A stretch of DNA of 64,000 nt from Flavobacteriaceae bacterium (GTDB taxonomy: Bacteria; Bacteroidota; Bacteroidia; Flavobacteriales; Flavobacteriaceae). The notes under the pieces are model-generated. The model ran no database searches, had not been told where the DNA came from, and saw nothing but the letters and a program-made list of their open reading frames with translations. Position numbers and translations under genes: made by a program. The DNA lies in contig JAIPBH010000004.1 of the NCBI GenBank assembly GCA_021739635.1, forward strand, positions 124,001 through 188,000, read 5' to 3'. Positions 18,970 to 26,776 of this stretch are shown here, in pieces (position 1 is the first letter of the stretch; every line of letters starts with the position of its first letter).

Positions 18970-20943
18970 ATGGATGATATTGAAAAATCAAAAGATCAGC
19001 TTTTAGACGAGATTAAGATTCTTAAACAAAAAGCATTAAAATCAGAAGAATTTAATAAATCAATTATTAATTCTGCCATAGATGCCATTATTACCATTAA
19101 AGATGATGGTACCATCATGTCATGGAATATAGCTGCCGAAAAAATGTTTGGGTATAAGCAAAGTGAAATTGTTGATAATAATATTTCAATATTAATACAC
19201 AACAAATTTGAAAATTCTAAATCTGATGAAAAGTTAAAAAGGTTCGTTAAAATATGGCTACAAAGCAAAATTAATAAAACATCAGAACTTTTAGCTAAAA
19301 GAAAAGACGGAACGCATTTTCCTATTGAGCTTTCAACATCAAATTGGAATTCTACAAATAGTACATACATAACTGGTATTATTAGAGATATAACCGAACG
19401 TAAAGAACATTTTAAAGAATTAAATAAGTTAAATCAAGCTTTAAAAAATGCAAAAGAAGTCATTTTTATGACAGATACTGATGGTGTTTTTACATACATA
19501 AACCCAGAGTTCACAAAAATGTATGGTTATCAGCCAGAAGAAATTATTGGTATTGAGACTCCAAGAATTCTTAAAGATCCAAATACAAAACTAGATTATA
19601 ATCTGTTTTGGAATAAACTTCAAAGAAAAGAAAGCATTTTAATGAATCAATATTTTAATAAAAGAAAAGATGGAAGTGTTATATGTATTGAAGGTTCAGC
19701 TGCACCAATCTTAGATACAAATGGTATGATTATGGGGTATTTAGGAATTCAGCATGATGTAACAGAGCGGTTAATGCATATGGAAAATTTAACAGAGGCA
19801 TTAAAAAAAGCAAAAGAATATGAAAGATTAAAATCTGAATTTTTGGCAACCATGTCTCATGAGTTAAGAACTCCATTGAATTCTATTATAGGCTTGTCTA
19901 GTTTAATAGATGCAGATACACCTGTGACAGATATTTTAGAATTTAATGATATAATTAATTCTAGTGGTGAGCATTTATTAAGTTTAATTGAAGATCTTTT
20001 TGATATTTCATTAATTGAATCTGGTCACTTAAGAGTGAATAAAAAAAATGTAAATTTAGAAAAGACACTTTACGATGTAGAGAATTTTATTAGAAATGAA
20101 CAAAAAAAACTAGATAAAACGCGTATTGAAATAAATTTAATGATTGCACCAGAATATAAAAAATTAATGATAGATACTGATGAAAATAAACTGAGTAGAA
20201 TATTAAAAAACTTATTACAAAATGCCTTAAAATTTACCGATGAAGGCTATATAAATTATGGTTTTTCAATTTATCATATGGAAGGACAAACTATGATAAA
20301 GTTTTTTATTGAAGACACAGGCATAGGAATTAGTAAAGAAAAACAAGATCTTATTTTTGATGCGTTCAGGCAATCCGATGGAAGTTTTAGTAGAAAACAT
20401 GAGGGTTTGGGTATAGGACTTACCATAGCTAAAAAATTAATTAACTTATTGGGAGGAAACATATGGGTAGATTCAGTAATAGGAAAAGGTAGTTCATTCT
20501 TTTTTACATTGCCAATACATGTAGAAACTTCATTGCCAACCAAATTAGCCCAAGATGTTGCTGTAAAAAATGAAATTAATAATGATAAAACTGTTTTAAT
20601 TGCTGAAGATGATGAGGGGAATTTTGAATATTTAAAAACAGTTTTAGAACTTAATAAAGTAAAATATTTATGGGCTAAAAATGGAGAAGAGGCCGTAAAT
20701 TATTGTTTAGACAATAATTCAATTGGCTTGGTTTTAATGGATATTAATATGCCTATACTTAAAGGTGATGAAGCTACAAAACAAATTAAAAAACTTTATC
20801 CTAATATACCCATTGTGATACAAACAGCTTATGCTTTTGAAGAAGATAAAGAAAAAGCAATTCTATCTGGCTGTAATGAGTATGTTTCAAAACCAATTAT
20901 GATAGAAACCTTACAAGGCTTAATTAAAAAATATATAAAATAG
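18970..20943 (+). CDS. Cytosolic hybrid histidine kinase, two PAS domains
   Basis: 657 residues, no membrane segment. PAS1 (~24-143) has ‘DAIITIKDDGTIMSWNIAAE’, PAS2 (~150-265) ‘VIFMTDTDGVFTYINPEF’; then HisKA with ‘FLATMSHELRTPLN’ (His297), HATPase (~395-510) with ‘NLLQNALKFTDEG’, ‘DTGIGIS’ and ‘GLGIGLTIAKKL’, and a receiver (~535-655) with ‘LVLMDINMPILKGDE’ (Asp591) and ‘YVSKPI’. The G2 box is GLGIGL rather than GTGLGL but still has the needed glycines. All kinase residues seem intact. It follows the membrane hybrid kinase after 6 bp; with no response regulator having a DNA-binding domain nearby, the output partner must be encoded elsewhere. Confidence 0.9.
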   Translation: MDDIEKSKDQLLDEIKILKQKALKSEEFNKSIINSAIDAIITIKDDGTIMSWNIAAEKMFGYKQSEIVDNNISILIHNKFENSKSDEKLKRFVKIWLQSKINKTSELLAKRKDGTHFPIELSTSNWNSTNSTYITGIIRDITERKEHFKELNKLNQALKNAKEVIFMTDTDGVFTYINPEFTKMYGYQPEEIIGIETPRILKDPNTKLDYNLFWNKLQRKESILMNQYFNKRKDGSVICIEGSAAPILDTNGMIMGYLGIQHDVTERLMHMENLTEALKKAKEYERLKSEFLATMSHELRTPLNSIIGLSSLIDADTPVTDILEFNDIINSSGEHLLSLIEDLFDISLIESGHLRVNKKNVNLEKTLYDVENFIRNEQKKLDKTRIEINLMIAPEYKKLMIDTDENKLSRILKNLLQNALKFTDEGYINYGFSIYHMEGQTMIKFFIEDTGIGISKEKQDLIFDAFRQSDGSFSRKHEGLGIGLTIAKKLINLLGGNIWVDSVIGKGSSFFFTLPIHVETSLPTKLAQDVAVKNEINNDKTVLIAEDDEGNFEYLKTVLELNKVKYLWAKNGEEAVNYCLDNNSIGLVLMDINMPILKGDEATKQIKKLYPNIPIVIQTAYAFEEDKEKAILSGCNEYVSKPIMIETLQGLIKKYIK

Positions 20944-21030
20944 TTAAGCGTAATTTTTAAATAAAACAATTCTTATATTATCGACGAAGTGCAATTTATT
21001 TAGATAAAGATCTGTTTTTTCAGTAGAAAC

Positions 21031-21042
21031 TGACATTTGTCA
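21031..21042. promoter_or_regulatory. TGACA-N2-TGTCA dyad, candidate operator
   Basis: TGACATTTGTCA lies 68 bp before the ATG of the T9SS gene at 21110. The same half-sites with the same 2-bp spacer form the palindrome at 15697-15714 before the kinase pair. Confidence 0.4.
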
Positions 21043-21109
21043 TATTTTATTTTTATTACAAATCATATATTTAATATGTAATTGTTTCTTCTCAAATATC
21101 TTAGGAATT

Positions 21110-23065
21110 ATGAAATCTAATAAATTTTCACTTTTCTGTTTAGTAATCTTTCTAAATAATATTTCATATTCTCAAATATCAAATAAAGGTATATTACAGG
21201 TAAAATCATCTACAACGGTATATTTTGGTAATGAATATATTAATGAATCTACTGGGATACATAACAATGATGGTGAACTATATATTAATAGCAATTTTGT
21301 AAATAATGGTACAACTTCAGTTCCAACAAGTGGTACAACGTATTTTAATAGTACTGTAAATGACATTCAAACTATTTCTGGAACAACAAATAATACAAAC
21401 TTTTATGATTTAGAAATCAATAAAACTTTAACAGGCGTTTCTGTTGCTAATAATTTTGGTCTTATTGTAGCAAACAAAGTAAATCTCCTTGATGGAGATT
21501 TAAGATTAACAGGAGAAGCACAATTAATTCAAACACATTTAGGAATAAACGCCAATACGTCTGGCACAGGAAGTTTATTGAGAGACCAGCAAGGCACAAC
21601 AAATGTTTATGGTTTTAACTATTGGTCATCACCAGTAAATAGCTCAGGAACTTTTTCTTTAAATGGTGGTTTGTTTGATGGGTCCGATGCTGCTATAAAT
21701 TCATTTACACCTCAACAAGTTTTGTTTAATTATGGCTCACCATACAATGGTTTACCTTCAGTTTTAGATGGTAGTAACAATGTATTAACTTCATTATATG
21801 TAAATGATTACTGGCTATATACTTATCCTAAAAGCAATTTAGGATATTATGGTTGGGTAAAAATGGACAACAATACACTATTAAATCCTGGAGTTGGTTT
21901 TACCATGAAAGGAACTGGTACAACTAATCAAAATTATGTATTTAAAGGAACTCCAAATAATGGCGCTTACACATTTACATTAGTAGCAAATGAAAGTCAA
22001 TTATTAGGAAATCCATATCCTTCGGCTTTAGATTCAGAAAAATTTATAACAGATAATTTAAGCGTTATTGATAGAATAAATATTTGGGTTGATGGAGGCT
22101 CAAATTCACATTATTTGGCAAATTATCTTGGTGGTTATTCTGTTCAAAATTTAACAGGTGGAGTTGCTCCTTCTATAATAGCATCTATTTCTGGTGTAGG
22201 TTTGGCTTCAGGAATCATCCCAAAACAATACATTGCTGTTGCTCAAGGCTTTTTTGTTACAGCCCTAACAAGTGGTGATATTTCTTTAGAAAATTCTCAA
22301 AGAGCGTTTCAAACAGAAGATGGTGTACAATCAAATTTCTATAAAACATCGAATACCAAAGCCTCAGAACAATCAAGTACTGAAGAAATAGAAAGCTTTA
22401 TTAGAATTGGTTATGAAGATCCAGAATTATTCCATAGACAAATATTATTGGGGTTTTTACCTTCTACAAATGCAGATTTAGATTTTAATGTGGGATATGA
22501 TGCTTTAATGATGGATCCAAGAGAAGATGAAGCATTTTTTATTATTGAAAATGATCAAACAAAAAAATATGTGATTCAAGGTGTAGGAGCTTTTGATAAC
22601 TCATACGAGTTTCCAATTGGATTAATAATTACCCAATCAGGAACTCATAAAATCATGTTAGATGCGGTTGAAAATTTTACCGAACCAGTTTATATTAAAG
22701 ATAATGTATTACATACTGCCTATAATTTATCTGAATCTAGTTTTAGTCCTAATCTGTCACCAGGAGAATACCTTGATAGATTTAGTATCGTATTTAATAG
22801 CCAAGCATTAAATAACACAGACGCATTTATTGAAAATGATTTAAGGGTATATTATGTAAATAACAATATCATTATCAATAACATAAACAATATAAAATTG
22901 AGTCATGTTGAAATATTCAATGAATTAGGGCAACAAATCATGGAATTAAATACAAGTGACTTAAATCAACAAAAAATAAAAATTCCCTTTACACATCAAA
23001 AAGGATTATACATTGTAAAAGTACAGTCTCAAGAAGGTAAAAAAGGATTTAAAATAATTAACTAA
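21110..23065 (+). CDS. Secreted protein with T9SS C-terminal sorting domain
   Basis: 651 residues with a Sec signal peptide (about 1-22, ‘FSLFCLVIFLNNISYS’). The mature N-terminal part is rich in Asn/Thr/Gly and repeats short beta-strand patterns (‘GELYINSNFVNNGTTS’), as in flavobacterial surface proteins. The last ~80 residues form a type A sorting domain, with ‘VEIFNELGQQIMELN’ and ‘GLYIVKVQSQEGKKGFKI’, cleaved when the protein is exported through the type IX secretion system. No catalytic motif is evident. It follows the kinase pair and shares a dyad motif with its promoter, so control by that system is possible. A gene for another exported protein follows after 12 bp. Confidence 0.82.
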   Translation: MKSNKFSLFCLVIFLNNISYSQISNKGILQVKSSTTVYFGNEYINESTGIHNNDGELYINSNFVNNGTTSVPTSGTTYFNSTVNDIQTISGTTNNTNFYDLEINKTLTGVSVANNFGLIVANKVNLLDGDLRLTGEAQLIQTHLGINANTSGTGSLLRDQQGTTNVYGFNYWSSPVNSSGTFSLNGGLFDGSDAAINSFTPQQVLFNYGSPYNGLPSVLDGSNNVLTSLYVNDYWLYTYPKSNLGYYGWVKMDNNTLLNPGVGFTMKGTGTTNQNYVFKGTPNNGAYTFTLVANESQLLGNPYPSALDSEKFITDNLSVIDRINIWVDGGSNSHYLANYLGGYSVQNLTGGVAPSIIASISGVGLASGIIPKQYIAVAQGFFVTALTSGDISLENSQRAFQTEDGVQSNFYKTSNTKASEQSSTEEIESFIRIGYEDPELFHRQILLGFLPSTNADLDFNVGYDALMMDPREDEAFFIIENDQTKKYVIQGVGAFDNSYEFPIGLIITQSGTHKIMLDAVENFTEPVYIKDNVLHTAYNLSESSFSPNLSPGEYLDRFSIVFNSQALNNTDAFIENDLRVYYVNNNIIINNINNIKLSHVEIFNELGQQIMELNTSDLNQQKIKIPFTHQKGLYIVKVQSQEGKKGFKIIN

Positions 23066-23077
23066 TCTCTAAAAAAA

Positions 23078-24088
23078 ATGAAAAACTTTCACTTTATAAT
23101 AGTAAAAATACTCTTATCAGGTTTTCTGTTAATAAGTAGTGTTGCCTTAGGTCAAGTTGGAATAGGCACCACAGACCCAGATGCATCATCTATGTTAGAT
23201 ATTCAATCTGATGCAAAGGGAGTTTTAATACCAAGAATGACAACGCTTCAAAGAACAGCCATAGCAACTCCTGCAACTGGATTGCTTGTGTTTGATACTG
23301 ATACACAAAGTTTTTGGTTTTATAGCAGTAGCTGGACTGAATTAAAAGATGGTACTCCAGATAAAATAATAAATGCTGAAGGCGACACTAGAGTTGAGGT
23401 AGAACAAAGTGCCGATGAAGATGTCATACATTTAACAACCTCAGGCTCAGAAAGAATGACCATAGATGCTACTGGAAATACTAGAATAGGTGATATAGCA
23501 GGAGGCAATGACACTAAAATTGAAGCAGATGGTACTCTTATGTTTGAAGGTGGAGCTGAAGTTTGGGACGATTTAAGAGTTTCACTAGATAAAGGCTCAA
23601 GCTCGGCTTCTTTAGAGTATTTTTCTGGAAGCTCTGGTGGACAAATTTGGTATTTTCGAAATAATGAGGGTTTGGAAGCTATGAGTTTTCAAGTACAACT
23701 ACCACATAGTTATAAAGAAGGAACAACTATTTATCCGCATTTGCATTGGACACCTAGAGCAACAGAATCTGGCGATATTGAGTGGAATTTTGATTATACA
23801 TGGGTTAATTATGATGCAACAACACCGTTAGTCTTTTCTGCCAAAACAACAAACACAGTGGTAGCAACAGGAGGATTTACTGCAAACACACATATGATAA
23901 CTGCATTAAGTTCTGGTAATGTTGGTCTGGATGGCACTGGTAAAAAGATTTCAAGTATTTTAATTTGTAGATTATGGAGAAATTCAGGTGATACTCAAGA
24001 CACTTATGTAGATGATGCAGGCCTTTTATCACTTGATTTTCATTATCAAATAGACATGGTTGGAAGTAGAAGTACATTTGCCAAATAA
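23078..24088 (+). CDS. Exported protein with ‘VGIGTTDPD...SMLDI’ repeat-type N-terminus
   Basis: 336 residues with an N-terminal signal segment (about 5-25). Directly after it comes ‘QVGIGTTDPDASSMLDIQSD’, an opening found in many Bacteroidota surface proteins resembling phage tail-fibre proteins, then ‘GVLIPRMTTLQRTAI’. The C-terminal half (about 165-336) looks like a beta-rich domain with many Trp (‘TIYPHLHWTPRATESGDIEW’). No sorting domain and no catalytic motif is visible. It is 12 bp after the T9SS protein gene, so probably the same operon and perhaps a surface partner of that protein. Confidence 0.65.
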   Translation: MKNFHFIIVKILLSGFLLISSVALGQVGIGTTDPDASSMLDIQSDAKGVLIPRMTTLQRTAIATPATGLLVFDTDTQSFWFYSSSWTELKDGTPDKIINAEGDTRVEVEQSADEDVIHLTTSGSERMTIDATGNTRIGDIAGGNDTKIEADGTLMFEGGAEVWDDLRVSLDKGSSSASLEYFSGSSGGQIWYFRNNEGLEAMSFQVQLPHSYKEGTTIYPHLHWTPRATESGDIEWNFDYTWVNYDATTPLVFSAKTTNTVVATGGFTANTHMITALSSGNVGLDGTGKKISSILICRLWRNSGDTQDTYVDDAGLLSLDFHYQIDMVGSRSTFAK

Positions 24089-24109
24089 CAAACTATCCAA
24101 ATATTAATT

Positions 24110-24262
24110 TTAATCCAAAACTCTTGAGGTTACATAATATCGCCAACCAATAATGGCTAATTGTAGTTTTGTGGCTTTACTTAAATCCAACTGTTTTTTA
24201 GAATAACTGGGTAAGATTATTTTATTAACCTTTGCTAAAATTTTAAATACTTGCTTTTGCAT
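24110..24262 (-). CDS. Small basic flavobacterial protein (50 aa), often labelled ‘SsrA-binding protein’
   Basis: A 50-codon ORF that starts MQKQVFKILAKVNKIILPSY and ends in ‘IIGWRYYVTSRVLD’. From memory, small proteins of this shape (basic N-terminus, ‘ILPS...’, ‘LAIIGWR.YVT...LD’) occur throughout the Flavobacteriaceae and are sometimes misnamed SsrA-binding protein; true SmpB is about 150 residues and is not related in any way I can see. It lies convergent to the exported-protein gene with a 21-bp gap. Function unknown. Clean start and stop, balanced composition and the remembered family pattern argue that it is real. Confidence 0.7.
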   Translation of the reverse strand: MQKQVFKILAKVNKIILPSYSKKQLDLSKATKLQLAIIGWRYYVTSRVLD

Positions 24263-24745
24263 TTGGTAAAATTAGTAAAACTTATTCTAGACTAAGTTCT
24301 ACCATTTTAATTTTTTATATCGAAAAAATAATATCGATAAACATTAAAGCAAGTGTGATCATAATTTATTGGTTTTACGGGTTAATAATTAGTTAGATTT
24401 TTTTATCATATTTTGAAGATATAGAATAAGTCATATTAGTTCCAAAGGAATTTTAATAAATCTATCTAATTGAATGCAATTATGTAACTTAAAAAATGAT
24501 ATATATTATAATATTTTAATTAATATCTTAAATTAAGTTATAAATTGTAATTCAATAGTATTTAAAAAGTTTTAAATTGTAATTATTGTAGGGTGTTTTT
24601 CGAAATATAAATTATAGTATAGGGGCATTTGATTTAAAAATCACCTATATTTTGCAATATGGTCTCTAATGATATTTTAAAACATAGAATTTTTAAAATA
24701 ACAAAAAGTCAGTTTTAGATACGTACATTTGTAAAAAAGTCTCTC
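24263..24745. other. AT-rich intergenic region upstream of endonuclease gene
   Basis: About 480 bp between divergent genes. It holds the promoter of the endonuclease gene (24724-24731) and a direct repeat of ATATCGA (about 24319 and 24333) within TATCGATA-like sequence, near the start of the small minus-strand gene. No other ORF or RNA gene recognised. Confidence 0.45.
24724..24731 (+). promoter_or_regulatory. -7 promoter box of endonuclease gene
   Basis: TACATTTG, exact match to TAnnTTTG, 14 bp before the ATG at 24746; the mRNA leader would be only about 8-10 nt. Confidence 0.6.
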
Positions 24746-26716
24746 ATGAAAAAGTTATTTACCGTTTTTATTTTATTATTAAGCCAGTTTGCTTTAAGTC
24801 AAATTGTAATTAATGAGCTAGATTGTGATACGCCTAGTACAGATGATAAAGAATTTTTAGAATTAAAATCTGAGACGCCAAATTTTCCTTTAGATGGTTA
24901 TGTAGTAGTATTCTTTAATGGATCAGTTTCAGGAAATAACTCAAGCTATTATACCATTGACTTAGATGGTTATTCAACTGATATTAACGGCTTATTTTTA
25001 ATAGGAAGTAATACAGTATCTCCAATTCCTCAGTATTTAATACCAGTTAGTGTTATCCAAAATGGTGCAGATGCTGTTGCTATTTATCAGGCCAATGATT
25101 TTGATTTTCCAGACTTAACAATAGCCTATGTTGATGAAACACTTATTGATGTATTGCTTTATCAAACCAGTGATACAGATGGCACAGGATTAATCCCCAT
25201 TTTTTCAGCTTTTAATTCCAGCATTCAAATAATTAATGAAGGTGCTGGAAATAACACCAATTCTATTCAAAGAAATAATGATGGGTCTTATTCTGTAGGT
25301 GTTCCAACGCCAAGGCAATTAAATGATGGTAGTGGCATTGTGTTGAATGGTTTATTAATGTCTATAGCACAAACCCAATACCATGAAGGCGAATCATTTG
25401 ATATCACTTTCACAACAGAGCAAAATGTAGATTCTGATTTATCATTTAATATCACTTTAAATAACGGCACGTTTAATACGTCAGACTTTACAGGAAACAT
25501 CTCATTAACCATTCCAACTGGTCAAAATACAATATCTACAACTATCACAATTACAGATGATGCAGATGATGAAGGTGATGAGGTACTAAAAATAAGTCTA
25601 TCTACTTTACCAACAGAATATTTAAAATTAAATGACAAGCTTGAAATAAGAGTTATTGATAATGATTTTATAGTAAATGCTTGGGGAACACCTTTAAATC
25701 CAACGTATGGATTGGTTTCAAGCACGCAACCAGCAAATTATTATGATAGTTTAGATGGATTGTCTGGAGCTTCTTTAAAACAAGCCATACAAGATATTGT
25801 AGCAAATCCTGCCATAGTAAGAGCTCAAACCTATGCAGATATTATTGATATTTTAAAAGAAGCTGATCAAAACCCAAAAAACAGTAATGAAGTTTGGTTA
25901 CTATATACAGAGCAGAGCAGAGCTAAATTAGACTATCAAACCGTTTCAAATAGTTTAGGAAAATGGAACCGTGAACATGTATATCCAAGGTCTCGTGGTG
26001 GATTTTTTAGTATTGAAGCTGATGATACTGCCGATGGAAAAGCTATTTATTGGACCACAGAAGCCGATTCTTTACGACATGGAAATTCCGACGCTCATGC
26101 TTTAAGAGCTGCCGATGGACCAGAAAACAGCATTCGTAACAACCAAAATTATGGTGTAAGTGAATATGATGGTCCTATAGGAAATGCAGGCAGTTTTAAA
26201 GGCGATGTTGCCAGAAGTATTTTTTATATGGTTACTCGTTATAATGGTATTGATGTAGTAAATGGATATCCAAGTGACATACCTGATGGGTTTATTGGAG
26301 ATTTAGTAACATTGCTTGAATGGCACAGAAACGACCCGCCAGATGATTATGAAATGAACAGAAATAACTTGGTTTACACTTGGCAATATAATAGAAATCC
26401 ATACATAGATAAACCAGATTTGGTGGAGTATTTATGGGGAATTCATATGGGTGAAGTTTGGAGTCAGTCTTTAAGTGTAAATTCAAATAGCTTATTTCAA
26501 GTAGAAGTATATCCTAATCCTTCAAAAGATGGGTTTCATATAAAAGGTATAAAAAACAAAACAAGTATTGATTTGTTTTCTACTGAAGGAAGAAAATTAG
26601 AAACCAAGACACTAGTTAACGATTCGTATCTCAATTATAATTTGTCAAGTGGTATATATTTATTAAAAATTTCTTCCGAAGGAAAAGCAGTAATCAAAAA
26701 GATTGTGATTAAATAA
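24746..26716 (+). CDS. Secreted endonuclease I-family nuclease with T9SS sorting domain
   Basis: 656 residues. Signal peptide at 1-18 (‘FTVFILLLSQFALS’); a lamin-tail-like beta domain opening ‘IVINELDCDTPSTDDKEFLE’ (~19-170); a Calx-beta-like stretch with ‘ITITDDADDEGDEVLKI’ (~205-300); the endonuclease I domain (~310-560) with ‘WNREHVYPRSRGG’ (candidate catalytic His411) and ‘RSIFYMVTRYN’; and a type A sorting domain with ‘VEVYPNPSKDGFHIKG’ and ‘GIYLLKISSEG’. Thus an extracellular, metal-dependent DNase/RNase of the EndA/Vvn type, likely surface-bound or released and useful for nucleic-acid scavenging or biofilm DNA. Monocistronic, with a terminator directly after it. Confidence 0.87.
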   Translation: MKKLFTVFILLLSQFALSQIVINELDCDTPSTDDKEFLELKSETPNFPLDGYVVVFFNGSVSGNNSSYYTIDLDGYSTDINGLFLIGSNTVSPIPQYLIPVSVIQNGADAVAIYQANDFDFPDLTIAYVDETLIDVLLYQTSDTDGTGLIPIFSAFNSSIQIINEGAGNNTNSIQRNNDGSYSVGVPTPRQLNDGSGIVLNGLLMSIAQTQYHEGESFDITFTTEQNVDSDLSFNITLNNGTFNTSDFTGNISLTIPTGQNTISTTITITDDADDEGDEVLKISLSTLPTEYLKLNDKLEIRVIDNDFIVNAWGTPLNPTYGLVSSTQPANYYDSLDGLSGASLKQAIQDIVANPAIVRAQTYADIIDILKEADQNPKNSNEVWLLYTEQSRAKLDYQTVSNSLGKWNREHVYPRSRGGFFSIEADDTADGKAIYWTTEADSLRHGNSDAHALRAADGPENSIRNNQNYGVSEYDGPIGNAGSFKGDVARSIFYMVTRYNGIDVVNGYPSDIPDGFIGDLVTLLEWHRNDPPDDYEMNRNNLVYTWQYNRNPYIDKPDLVEYLWGIHMGEVWSQSLSVNSNSLFQVEVYPNPSKDGFHIKGIKNKTSIDLFSTEGRKLETKTLVNDSYLNYNLSSGIYLLKISSEGKAVIKKIVIK

Positions 26717-26721
26717 AATAT

Positions 26722-26753
26722 AAAGGCTGAACAAATTAAGTTCAGCCTTTTTT
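26722..26753 (+). terminator. Intrinsic terminator of endonuclease gene
   Basis: Perfect 11-bp stem AAAGGCTGAAC / GTTCAGCCTTT with a 7-base loop and a T run; also faces the end of the convergent M56 gene. Confidence 0.85.
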
Positions 26754-26776
26754 AAGGTATATAATTTAGTGTAGTT

